Of a stretch of 31,651 nucleotides of DNA, positions 1 to 7,412 are shown one piece after another. The stretch is from a virus. Made by a program: the position numbers and the translations under genes. The stretch's first letter is position 1, and each line of letters begins with the position of its first letter. The notes below the pieces were generated by a model. The model was given only the letters and a program-made list of their open reading frames with translations. It searched no databases and had not been told where the DNA came from. The DNA lies in IMG/VR virus record IMGVR_UViG_3300017957_000037, positions 1 to 31,651 of that record. One strand, written 5' to 3'.

Positions 1-570
1 CAAGGAAATATTCCAAACCGCAACGGCCGCCGTTATAACGCTGATATTCTTGAAAAAGAAGTTGGACGTTATGTTAAAGAAAACGTACAAAAAGGCCGAG
101 CTTATGGTGAGTTGGGACATCCTAGTGGACCATCAATTAATCTAGATCGAGTTTCTCATATTATTACTGATTTACGTCGCGAAGGCGATAACTTTATCGG
201 TAAAGCAAAAATTTCTTCTACACCTATGGGTCAAATCGTCGAGGGTCTTCTCTCAGATGGAGCTCAGCTTGGTGTATCATCGCGCGGAATGGGTTCTATC
301 AAAGAAGGTAAAGACGGCGTTGCAGAAGTTCAAGAAGATTTTTACTTGGCAACTGCAGCTGACATCGTTGCTGATCCATCGGCACCAGATGCATTTGTAA
401 ATGGCATCATGGAAGGTGTGGAATGGGTGTGGAATCAAGACAAGTTAGTGGCTATGCAAGTAGAAGAAATGGAACGTCAGGTTGAAAAAGCTGCACGTAA
501 CAAGAAACTAAATGAACAGAAAAAGCTACAAATGTTCGAACGTTTCATCAATGAGATTTCAAAAGTCTAA
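1..570 (+). CDS. gp21: Prohead core protein protease, gp21-like (5' truncated)
   Basis: The reading frame is open from base 1, so the N-terminus lies outside the window and 189 residues are visible. The segment NGRRY near the left edge, the GELGHP motif (His at visible residue 40) and the GVSSRG motif (Ser at 93/94) match the His and Ser blocks of the T4 gp21 prohead protease family (herpes-assemblin-like serine protease). The family matures the prohead by cutting scaffold and capsid proteins after (L/I)-x-E. It is followed directly by the scaffold and capsid genes, the T4 order 21-22-23. An internal TTG at 112 could be mistaken for a start, but the conserved residues upstream of it argue against that. 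Confidence 0.93.
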   Translation, partial: QGNIPNRNGRRYNADILEKEVGRYVKENVQKGRAYGELGHPSGPSINLDRVSHIITDLRREGDNFIGKAKISSTPMGQIVEGLLSDGAQLGVSSRGMGSIKEGKDGVAEVQEDFYLATAADIVADPSAPDAFVNGIMEGVEWVWNQDKLVAMQVEEMERQVEKAARNKKLNEQKKLQMFERFINEISKV

Positions 571-574
571 ATTG

Positions 575-582
575 TATAAATA
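575..582 (+). promoter_or_regulatory. T4-type late promoter element upstream of gp22
   Basis: Exact TATAAATA in the 50-base gap between the protease and scaffold genes. This is the -10 element recognised by T4 late sigma factor gp55, and a gp55 homologue is encoded at 5966-6481. No -35 element is expected for this class. Confidence 0.85.
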
Positions 583-620
583 GTAATTACTAGATTAAAA
601 TACCTAGGGAGATATATCTA

Positions 621-1676
621 ATGTCTGAAGAAATGAATTACGAAGTAGAAGAGACAGTAGATGTTGTTGAGCAAGAGGAATCTCTTGAAGAAGCATCTGC
701 TGGTCAAGCTACTCTCAAAGTTTCTGCCACTAAGACTCAAATGCTTGGCGATTTGATGTCTAAAGTAGCTGGCATGACAAAGCAGGATCTTTCTGCTTTT
801 CTTGACAAAACTCTAGCCCAAGTTGGTAAGGAAGCTGATTCCGTACCTGATACTTCTGGCAAGAATGCGTCATCAGTTTCAAACAGCGGCGCTGGCACTC
901 CTTCGCCTCGTGTTGCTGTGCCTGCCAAGGCAATGAAAGAAGATCTTGAAGACCTCTTCGGTGATCAAGAAGATCTTTCAGAAGATTTCCGTACTCGCGC
1001 TACTACTATCTTTGAAGCTGCCGTTAATAATCGAGTTCAACTCGAAATGGTTCGCATTGAAGAAGAGAATGAAGCCAAGTTGGAAGAACAAGTTACTGAG
1101 TCTATTGAAGAGCTTCATGGCCAAGTAGAAAAGTATATGGATTATGTTGTTGAAAAGTGGATGGAAGAAAATGCCGTCGCCATCGAAAACAATTTCCGAG
1201 TACAAGCTACTGAGTCGTTCATCGATGGACTTAAGACTCTTTTCGCCGAGAATTACGTTGAAGTTCCCGAAGAAAAGATTGATCTCGTTGCTGAACTCGA
1301 AGAGCGACTCGACGAGCTCGAAGAATCCTTAGAAGTTGCTGAAGCAAAAAATGTTGAGCTCACTAAGGTAATTAGCGAAGCTTCTGCAAAAGCCGCCTTC
1401 GAAGATGTAACTGAAGGTTTGGTCGATACGCAGGTTGAAAAACTTCGTGCACTGGCCGAAGGAGTAGAATATTCTACTACTGAGGAATATGCAGAAAAAC
1501 TCAAGATCATTAAGGAACAGTATTTCACTGAGTCTAAAAAAGAAAACGAAGGATCTACTGGTCTAATTAATGAAGAAGTTTCTGTGGGTTCTAATGACGA
1601 TGTCGAAGATGAGGCTGCTATCCATCCGGATATGCGCCCTTATATGGAAAGCATCGCACGGACCATTAGAAAATAA
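621..1676 (+). CDS. gp22: Prohead core scaffold protein, gp22-like
   Basis: A 351-residue, very acidic protein with long heptad-like helical stretches (about residues 140-280), sitting between protease and major capsid genes. That position and composition identify it as the internal scaffold of the prohead, which T4 gp21 degrades during maturation. T4 gp22 is shorter (269 aa); the extra length is mostly an N-terminal Glu/Ser-rich and a Ser/Gly/Pro-rich linker region. Several L-x-E tripeptides are available as protease sites. The start is ATG 621 with AGGGAG at 606-611, downstream of the late promoter at 575. The family call rests on synteny and composition, because scaffold sequences diverge quickly. 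Confidence 0.88.
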   Translation: MSEEMNYEVEETVDVVEQEESLEEASAGQATLKVSATKTQMLGDLMSKVAGMTKQDLSAFLDKTLAQVGKEADSVPDTSGKNASSVSNSGAGTPSPRVAVPAKAMKEDLEDLFGDQEDLSEDFRTRATTIFEAAVNNRVQLEMVRIEEENEAKLEEQVTESIEELHGQVEKYMDYVVEKWMEENAVAIENNFRVQATESFIDGLKTLFAENYVEVPEEKIDLVAELEERLDELEESLEVAEAKNVELTKVISEASAKAAFEDVTEGLVDTQVEKLRALAEGVEYSTTEEYAEKLKIIKEQYFTESKKENEGSTGLINEEVSVGSNDDVEDEAAIHPDMRPYMESIARTIRK

Positions 1677-1682
1677 CTTTTT

Positions 1683-1690
1683 TATAAATA
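1683..1690 (+). promoter_or_regulatory. T4-type late promoter element upstream of major capsid gene
   Basis: Exact TATAAATA seven bases after the scaffold stop codon and 40 bases before the capsid start. It gives the capsid gene its own late transcript, ending at the hairpin at 3084-3110. Confidence 0.88.
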
Positions 1691-1729
1691 AACCAAGTAA
1701 ATCCCAAATTCAACAGGAGTTAAACTACA

Positions 1730-3061
1730 ATGAATTTAAATGAACAAATTCAAACTAAGTGGGCACCAGTGATCTCACATCCTGATCTTCCGGAAATCGC
1801 TGATCCTCACCGTCGTCAAGTTACCGCTATGGTACTTGAAAACACTGAGCGTGCGCTTCGTGAATCAGCTAGTCAAGGTATGTCTCAATCTTTGACCGAA
1901 ACACCTACCATGAACACTTTTGGTGGCATGGGTTCAGGCCAAACAGCTGTTAATGCTATTCAAGGTTTTGATCCTATCCTTATCAGCCTCGTTCGTCGCA
2001 CACTGCCTAACTTGATGGCATACGACGTTTGTGGTGTACAGCCTATGACTGGTCCTACTGGTCTCATCTTCGCAATGCGATCTATGTACGCTGCTCCCGA
2101 TCCTACTGATCAGACTGGTTGGACAGAAGCTATGTACGACGAAGCCGATACAAACTTCTCTGGTGCCGATGCTCCTGCAGCTGGTGCAAACTCAGAAGGT
2201 GCACCCGGTTTCCCAATTACAACTGCTGATGCAGAAGCTTTGGGTACAGATGCTGATGCAAACACAACATTCGGTCAGATGGGTTTCTCAATTGATAAAG
2301 TAACGGTAACCGCTGGAAGCCGTGCTTTGAAAGCTGAGTACTCATTGGAACTCGCTCAAGACTTGAAAGCAGTTCATGGTCTTGACGCTGAGTCAGAACT
2401 TAGCAACATCCTTGCTGCTGAGATCCTCGCTGAAATCAACCGAGAAGTTATCCGTACTGTAAACAACTCAGCTGTTGTTGGTTCACAAGGTACAGTAACT
2501 ACTAACGGAACTTTTGACCTCGACGTTGACGCTTCTGGTCGTTGGTCAGTTGAAAAGTTCAAGGGCCTCATGTTCCACATTGAGCGTGAAGCTAACAAAG
2601 TTGCTAAAGACACTCGTCGTGGTAAGGCAAACATCATCATCTGTTCTTCTGACGTAGCGTCAGCTCTTCAGATGGCTGGTGTCCTTGACTACACACCTGC
2701 TCTTAATAGCAACAGCCTCGCAATCGACGATACAGGTAACACATTCGCTGGTGTATTGAATGGTCGTTATCGCGTATACATCGATCCTTATGCAACTACT
2801 AACTACATGAACATCGGCTATAAGGGTTCTGGCGCATTCGACGCTGGTATCTTCTACTGCCCATATGTTCCTCTGCAAATGGTTCGTGCAGTTGATCAGA
2901 ACACATTCCAGCCTCTGATCGGCTTCAAGACTCGATACGGTATGGTTGCTAACCCCTTCGCTACTTCAGTACAGGGTACTCCTGCTGTTGACCGAACTGG
3001 TGCACTCAACGCACAGTCTAACGCTTACTATCGTAAGTCTACTGTTGCTAACCTGCTATAA
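1730..3061 (+). CDS. gp23: Major capsid protein, gp23-like
   Basis: 443 residues with the HK97-fold T4 gp23 family pattern: an N-terminal pro-region, then the stretch around FDPILISLVRRTLPNLMA (about residues 83-100), which is diagnostic. An L-T-E tripeptide at residues 55-57 fits the (L/I)-x-E cleavage consensus of the gp21 protease, so mature protein probably begins at Thr58. T4 gp23 is about 521 aa, so this is a compact version, as in marine T4-like phages. ATG 1730 has AGGAG at 1715-1719. It is the most GC- and codon-optimised gene of the region, as expected for a highly expressed protein. No gp24 vertex gene follows. Confidence 0.96.
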   Translation: MNLNEQIQTKWAPVISHPDLPEIADPHRRQVTAMVLENTERALRESASQGMSQSLTETPTMNTFGGMGSGQTAVNAIQGFDPILISLVRRTLPNLMAYDVCGVQPMTGPTGLIFAMRSMYAAPDPTDQTGWTEAMYDEADTNFSGADAPAAGANSEGAPGFPITTADAEALGTDADANTTFGQMGFSIDKVTVTAGSRALKAEYSLELAQDLKAVHGLDAESELSNILAAEILAEINREVIRTVNNSAVVGSQGTVTTNGTFDLDVDASGRWSVEKFKGLMFHIEREANKVAKDTRRGKANIIICSSDVASALQMAGVLDYTPALNSNSLAIDDTGNTFAGVLNGRYRVYIDPYATTNYMNIGYKGSGAFDAGIFYCPYVPLQMVRAVDQNTFQPLIGFKTRYGMVANPFATSVQGTPAVDRTGALNAQSNAYYRKSTVANLL

Positions 3062-3083
3062 TAAAAAAACCACCGCAGGGTTT

Positions 3084-3110
3084 GAGGGAGCTTCGGCTCC
3101 CTCTTTTTTT
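3084..3110 (+). terminator. Rho-independent terminator after major capsid gene
   Basis: Perfect 8-bp stem GAGGGAGC / GCTCCCTC (3084-3091 with 3096-3103), a UUCG tetraloop and a run of seven T (3104-3110). It lies 23 bases after the capsid stop codon and closes the capsid transcript. Confidence 0.96.
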
Positions 3111-3115
3111 GCCTG

Positions 3116-3144
3116 TGTACAATGTATAAATAACTCTGTATAAT
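3116..3144 (+). promoter_or_regulatory. Sigma70-like promoter (TGTACA-N17-TATAAT) upstream of tail tube gene
   Basis: TGTACA at 3116-3121 and TATAAT at 3139-3144, separated by exactly 17 bases, immediately after the capsid terminator. The same -35 hexamer and spacing recur at 11413, 13808, 19441 and 30157, which argues against chance. A late element lies inside the spacer. Confidence 0.72.
3125..3132 (+). promoter_or_regulatory. T4-type late promoter element upstream of tail tube gene
   Basis: Exact TATAAATA, 35 bases before the tail-tube start, lying within the spacer of the sigma70-like promoter at 3116-3144. Both would drive the same gene. Confidence 0.82.
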
Positions 3145-3166
3145 CTATTCATGGACATGATCTTGT

Positions 3167-3673
3167 ATGGCTGAATTTAACAAGAATATGCTATCGCCAC
3201 TTGGCTTTAGTTTCCACATTAAAAAATTACCAGAGTTTAATCACTTCTGTCAATCTGTTACATTGCCTGGTAGTACACTCGGTTATACTGAACGTGCTAC
3301 ACCATTTAAAACGATTCCTGTTTATGGTGATCATCTTACGTTTGGTGAATTGTCTGCTGAATTTAAAGTAAATGAAGATATGGGCAACTATATTGAAATA
3401 TATAATTGGCTGAAAGGAGTTGGTTTTCCTGATGAATTCCAACAATATAAAACATTAGCGAATAATAAGCCGGAATCTGGTGAAGGTATTGAATCTGATG
3501 CATATATTATGGTTCTTTCTAGTAATATGCAACCTATCGTTAGAATTGATATTGAAGATATGTTTCCGGTTAGTTTATCAGATCTAAGGTGGGATTCGCG
3601 GGATTCTGCTGTTGAATATATTGAAGCCACCGTTCAATTTAAGTTCTTAAAATATTCATTTACAAGTGTATAA
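3167..3673 (+). CDS. gp19: Tail tube protein, gp19-like
   Basis: 168 residues (T4 gp19 has 163). The order of the N-terminal LSPLGFSFHIKKLP block, VTLPGS, and the NEDMGNYIEIYNWLKGVGFP helix near residues 65-85 matches the T4-like tail tube family, whose hexameric rings form the inner tail channel. It has its own promoters and follows the capsid terminator, so it is an independent unit. In T4, gene 19 sits between 18 and 20, not after 23, so this copy is displaced. It may be the sole tube protein or a tube-like paralogue. No strong Shine-Dalgarno is visible before ATG 3167. Confidence 0.88.
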   Translation: MAEFNKNMLSPLGFSFHIKKLPEFNHFCQSVTLPGSTLGYTERATPFKTIPVYGDHLTFGELSAEFKVNEDMGNYIEIYNWLKGVGFPDEFQQYKTLANNKPESGEGIESDAYIMVLSSNMQPIVRIDIEDMFPVSLSDLRWDSRDSAVEYIEATVQFKFLKYSFTSV

Positions 3674-3687
3674 AAGTGTGGTAGAAT
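3659..3687 (+). promoter_or_regulatory. Sigma70-like promoter (TTTACA-N17-TAGAAT) upstream of uvsY
   Basis: TTTACA at 3659-3664 and TAGAAT at 3682-3687 with a 17-base spacer; the -35 overlaps the end of the tail tube gene. The -10 form TAGAATA is shared with the units at 11436, 19464 and 30180. The start codon of uvsY follows at 3716. Confidence 0.7.
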
Positions 3688-3715
3688 AACACTTTAAAGT
3701 CCATAAAAGTGCATT

Positions 3716-4150
3716 ATGACATTAGATGAAATATTCGATTTGTGGAGTGATGATGCCTCCATTGATCAAACTGAACTTGGTAATGCGGCACTTGAACTCG
3801 CCAAACTTCACCAAAAATATTATAAAATCCTGAGTCAGGAGAGACTCTTACATAAAAAGCTTGAGATGGAACTTAAGCAATTAAAACTTGAAAAACAGGA
3901 GTTTTATGGAGATGGACCTACTCAAGAACAAATTGACAAAGGTTGGCAGCTTCCTGCAAAAGGAAGAATCCTCAAAGCTGATGTTGGAAATTATGTTGAT
4001 AGTGATTCTGATGTCATTAACCATACCCTTAAACTAGCCTATCAGGCCGAGAAAGTAAATCTACTTACTGATATAATTAAAACAATCTCCAATCGTGGCT
4101 TTCATATTAAGTCTGCTATTGATTGGGAGAGATTCAAGGTCGGTGCGTGA
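3716..4150 (+). CDS. uvsY: UvsY-like recombination mediator
   Basis: 144 residues (T4 UvsY has 137). The protein is charged and helical, with a long Lys/Glu/Leu-rich helix around residues 30-65 and a C-terminal block (SNRGFHIKSAIDWERF) that parallels the SRGFAIK segment of T4 UvsY. UvsY helps load the UvsX recombinase on single-stranded DNA coated by gp32. It begins a transcription unit under the promoter at 3659 and overlaps uvsW by four bases, keeping the uvsY-uvsW pairing of T4. The main support is this C-terminal similarity plus synteny. Confidence 0.88.
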   Translation: MTLDEIFDLWSDDASIDQTELGNAALELAKLHQKYYKILSQERLLHKKLEMELKQLKLEKQEFYGDGPTQEQIDKGWQLPAKGRILKADVGNYVDSDSDVINHTLKLAYQAEKVNLLTDIIKTISNRGFHIKSAIDWERFKVGA

Positions 4151-5589
4151 TAAGAGTACGTAAAGTAAACGAAGTCTTTAATCAGTTTTTGATTGACGAT
4201 ATGGGAGTTGCACAAGAGCTCTCAGACTACTTTACGTTTAAAGTGCCTGGTTATCAATTTATGCCTGCTTATAGACATAAAGTTTGGGATGGTAACATTC
4301 GTCTCTATAATACCAAAGCTCAAACAATGTACTCTGGCCTAAATAACTACGTCGAGATTTTCGCGAAGGAGCGAGGCTATGACGTCACATATGAATACGA
4401 TAATTCAGCTAATCAATTCTCTGTCGTCGAGGCTAAACAATTCCTCGCTGACCAAAAGTTTACGCTTGAACCTCGAGACTATCAGATCGAAGCTTTCGTG
4501 GATGCTATACGTTATAATCGTGGTCTATTCATTTCTCCCACTGCCTCTGGCAAATCGTTTATTATATACATGATCATGCGTTGGCATCTTAAGCCAACAC
4601 TTATCATCGTACCTACCACAACACTCGTTCATCAAATGTATTCTGACTTCGAATCATACGGTTTTAACTCTAAAAAATATTGTCATAAGGTGATGGCAGG
4701 TAAAGATAAGAATACCGATAAACCAATTGTTATTACTACATGGCAATCCATTTATAAATTACGAAAGGATTTCTTTTCTAAATTTGATGTGGTAGTAGGA
4801 GACGAAGCTCACCTCTTTAAAGCTAAGTCATTGACTTCGATCATGACAAAAATGGAAAATACTAAATACAGATATGGATTCACTGGTACACTTGATGGTA
4901 CACAAACACATAAGCTAGTACTTGAAGGTTTATTTGGTCCAGCTCAAAAGGTAACAACTACTAAAGAGTTGATGGATCAAAAACACTTGGCAGATTTTAA
5001 GATTAAGATTCTTGCACTTAAGTATCGCGATGAGATACGAAAGACAGTAGCCAAGATGAAATACCAAGATGAGATGGACTTTCTTGTATCATATGAACCA
5101 CGTAATAAGTTTATAAAAAATCTTGCTTTATCATTGGAAGGTAATACACTTCTACTGTTTCAATATGTTGAAAAACATGGTAGAATATTACAAGAAATGA
5201 TTGAAAGCGAGGCTAAAGATAGAAAGGTATTTTTCATCCACGGAGGTGTGAAAGGTGAAGAACGAGATGAAATCAGAGGTATCGTCGAGAACGAAACCGA
5301 TGCAATCATTGTTGCTAGTTATGGTACTTTCTCTACCGGTGTTAACATTAGAAATTTACATTCTATCATATTTGCATCACCCTCCAAATCCAAGATTCGA
5401 AATCTTCAGTCTATAGGTAGAGGTCTTCGTAAGTCTGATACCAAAGACTCAGCTGTATTATATGATGTAGCAGATGATCTATCATGGAAGAGCACATCTA
5501 ATTTTACACTCAAACATCTTATGGAACGTGTTAAAGTATATGACGAAGAGAAGTTTGACTACAAACTCTATAGTATAGGAATAACGTAG
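4147..5589 (+). CDS. uvsW: UvsW-like DNA helicase (SF2)
   Basis: 480 residues from GTG 4147, which overlaps the uvsY stop as GTGA; an upstream in-frame TTG at 4123 is less likely. Superfamily 2 motifs are complete: motif I SPTASGKS (130-137), motif II DEAH (219-222), a TGT motif III, motif V in ASYGTFSTG, and motif VI QSIGRGLRK. The N-terminal domain (first ~95 residues) has the WDGNIRLYN segment typical of T4 UvsW. T4 UvsW is an RNA-DNA and recombination helicase that unwinds R-loops and branched DNA and shifts replication from origin to recombination mode. Length and motif spacing match the family. Confidence 0.95.
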   Translation: MIRVRKVNEVFNQFLIDDMGVAQELSDYFTFKVPGYQFMPAYRHKVWDGNIRLYNTKAQTMYSGLNNYVEIFAKERGYDVTYEYDNSANQFSVVEAKQFLADQKFTLEPRDYQIEAFVDAIRYNRGLFISPTASGKSFIIYMIMRWHLKPTLIIVPTTTLVHQMYSDFESYGFNSKKYCHKVMAGKDKNTDKPIVITTWQSIYKLRKDFFSKFDVVVGDEAHLFKAKSLTSIMTKMENTKYRYGFTGTLDGTQTHKLVLEGLFGPAQKVTTTKELMDQKHLADFKIKILALKYRDEIRKTVAKMKYQDEMDFLVSYEPRNKFIKNLALSLEGNTLLLFQYVEKHGRILQEMIESEAKDRKVFFIHGGVKGEERDEIRGIVENETDAIIVASYGTFSTGVNIRNLHSIIFASPSKSKIRNLQSIGRGLRKSDTKDSAVLYDVADDLSWKSTSNFTLKHLMERVKVYDEEKFDYKLYSIGIT

Positions 5590-5966
5590 TGCATGTAATT
5601 ATACGACTAAAATCTGGTGAGACTGTAGTAGGTTCTCTTGCCGTCACGGAAGAGAATAGTATTGACGTTAAAGATGCATTACTTGTACACTTCACATTTG
5701 ATCATGATTATCCTGCCATGTATTTTTCAAAGTATTGTCTGTTTAATATTTCTTTTGATGTAACATTTCAAAAGTCGGATATCGCAAATATATTTAACGA
5801 TCCTTTGCCTTCTATGATAGAATTTTATAAAGAGCAATTAGATAATTTAAAACAAAACTACGAGATTCGTAAGAGATCTCCTTTTAAGAAAAAAGATAGA
5901 GTCGACCACGAACAAATTTTTAAAGCCATGTTCGAAAAAATGAACGATGATCCGGAGGTACACTGA
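5589..5966 (+). CDS. Conserved hypothetical protein, possible LSm-like N-terminal domain
   Basis: 125 residues starting at GTG 5589, one base inside the uvsW stop codon, and overlapping gp55 by one base (TGATG), so it is translationally coupled on both sides. The first 50 residues (IIRLKSGETVVGSL..., then KDALLVHF) have the strand pattern of small Sm-like barrels. The rest is a basic, helical tail rich in Lys. No enzymatic motif is seen. Its fixed place between a helicase and the late sigma factor suggests a role in nucleic-acid metabolism, but that is inference only. Confidence 0.75.
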   Translation: MHVIIRLKSGETVVGSLAVTEENSIDVKDALLVHFTFDHDYPAMYFSKYCLFNISFDVTFQKSDIANIFNDPLPSMIEFYKEQLDNLKQNYEIRKRSPFKKKDRVDHEQIFKAMFEKMNDDPEVH

Positions 5967-6481
5967 TGGCAAACTATATTAACAACAAAGAGTTTTATGC
6001 ACTCTTGCAAGATTTTAAAGCAAAGTGCAAGGAAGCGGAACTCAATAATAAGCCAACGCCGCGTGTCCCTGAAGATATCGGTAAATGTTTTATGATGATC
6101 GCTACTAAGCTTTCAACTAAAGCCAATTTTTCTGGTTACACATATAAAGATGAAATGATATGTGATGCTTTAGAAAACTGCGTGGTGGCTGTGCATAGTT
6201 TTGATCCGGATAAGTCTAAGAATCCATTTGCTTACTTCACACAGATCATTTGGTATGCATTTCTACGTCGTATTGAAAAAGAGAAGAAGCAGACATACGT
6301 CAAATATAAGTCGCTCGAACAATTGGTAGTAGATGCAGATTTAATGGAAGATGATAACTATAAGAACTTCGATATCACGAATGAGAAAATGAAACCTATT
6401 ATCGATAAGTTCGAACAGAAAAAAACCAAAAAGAAAGTAGCCTCCAAAAAGGGAGTAGAAAAATTTACAGATGAAAATTAG
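5966..6481 (+). CDS. gp55: Late-transcription RNA polymerase sigma factor, gp55-like
   Basis: 171 residues (T4 gp55 has 185). Matching blocks to the T4 protein are YINNKEFYALL, NFSGYTYKDEMICDALENCV and the FDPDKSKNPFAYFTQIIWYAFLRRI region (about residues 75-95), corresponding to sigma region 2 that binds the core polymerase and the late -10 element. T4 gp55 directs host polymerase to TATAAATA promoters and couples transcription to the gp45 clamp; five exact TATAAATA copies at plausible promoter positions occur in this window. The C-terminal tail is Lys-rich and ends GVEKFTDEN, a possible short clamp-binding tail. GGAGG at 5954-5958 supports ATG 5966. Confidence 0.95.
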   Translation: MANYINNKEFYALLQDFKAKCKEAELNNKPTPRVPEDIGKCFMMIATKLSTKANFSGYTYKDEMICDALENCVVAVHSFDPDKSKNPFAYFTQIIWYAFLRRIEKEKKQTYVKYKSLEQLVVDADLMEDDNYKNFDITNEKMKPIIDKFEQKKTKKKVASKKGVEKFTDEN

Positions 6482-7412
6482 AATTGCAGCATCGCCTTCT
6501 AAGCCTGTTGCTTCATATAGAATAAGAACAAAATTAATATTTGAAGATCTACCGCAAATACATGATATAGATTGGTATCCACCAAACAAAGATATTGATA
6601 ACGCAATTGTATTCATCGATAAAGACAAGCAACGAGATCTTTGGCCGACAGAGTGGCCAGATTCTACAATTGTAGTATGGGATATGTGTGATTGGTATTT
6701 TGATCGATCACCAGATCTTGTAGATTTTCTTTTAAATCGTGTTGATTATGTAACCGTTGCTACAGAATATTTGAGTGAAAAATTATTAAAAACGTATGGA
6801 GTACAATCTACTGTAATCAAAGATCGATATCAAATAGAACCTATTTCTTGTTCTTGGCCTGCTAATAATGATTGTATAGAAGTTTTATGGTATGGCAACT
6901 CTAATAATATAGATGAAGATGTTTTTATAGAAAGAATATGGGAACCTTTTAAAGATTTTGAATTGCCTGTAAATTTTAAAATACTGACGAGTAGTGATTT
7001 TAAATTAAAAGAATGCTATCATGATGAAAAAAATACATTAGAATTAATAACATGGCAACTTGAAAATTGGCAATCATATGTAAAAAACTCTGATTTTGTT
7101 TTTATACCAAAACTAAGCGATGATGATTTTAATTTATCGAAAGGACATATTAGAGTGATTGACTCCATTATGGCACATTCATTTGTTATAGCAGATGAGA
7201 TTCCGGCCTATCAAAATTATGCAAACTATGGTAGAATAATACCACACGCAAATTTTGTCGCCGAAACAAGAAGAGCCTTAAATTCGAAATCAGAATCTAT
7301 ACAGAGAATACAAAACGGTCAAGCTTATATTGTTGACAAATATGATCGAGCAACATTAATCAAAAAGTGGGAACAAACGTTATTAAGTTATGAAAATCGC
7401 CCTAATCACTGA
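6471..7412 (+). CDS. Putative glycosyltransferase (GT-B-like)
   Basis: 313 residues. The C-terminal half has the motif KGHIRVIDSIMAHSFVIAD (about residues 226-244) followed by a Y-rich segment, which resembles the donor-nucleotide site of GT4-type (GT-B) glycosyltransferases. The middle segment EVLWYGNSNNID looks like the start of the second Rossmann domain. Acceptor and sugar cannot be read from sequence. It overlaps gp55 by 11 bases and gp47 by 23 bases, and is visibly more AT-rich than either, so it looks like an acquired gene within the core 55-47-46 block. It might glycosylate modified DNA bases or host surface glycans. Confidence 0.55.
   Translation: MKIRIAASPSKPVASYRIRTKLIFEDLPQIHDIDWYPPNKDIDNAIVFIDKDKQRDLWPTEWPDSTIVVWDMCDWYFDRSPDLVDFLLNRVDYVTVATEYLSEKLLKTYGVQSTVIKDRYQIEPISCSWPANNDCIEVLWYGNSNNIDEDVFIERIWEPFKDFELPVNFKILTSSDFKLKECYHDEKNTLELITWQLENWQSYVKNSDFVFIPKLSDDDFNLSKGHIRVIDSIMAHSFVIADEIPAYQNYANYGRIIPHANFVAETRRALNSKSESIQRIQNGQAYIVDKYDRATLIKKWEQTLLSYENRPNH

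Noticed and set aside
978-1205. Minus-strand open frames across the scaffold, capsid and other genes
   Set aside because: All overlap strongly supported + strand genes, have no ribosome binding site or conserved motif, and arise from codon bias of the sense gene.
4123-4146. TTG at 4123 as the uvsW start
   Set aside because: GTG 4147 overlaps the uvsY stop in the usual four-base way, and the conserved UvsW sequence begins just after it.
6471-7412. Beta-glucosyltransferase of T4 type
   Set aside because: Although near replication genes, its visible motifs resemble GT4-type enzymes and I see no specific T4 beta- or alpha-glucosyltransferase block.
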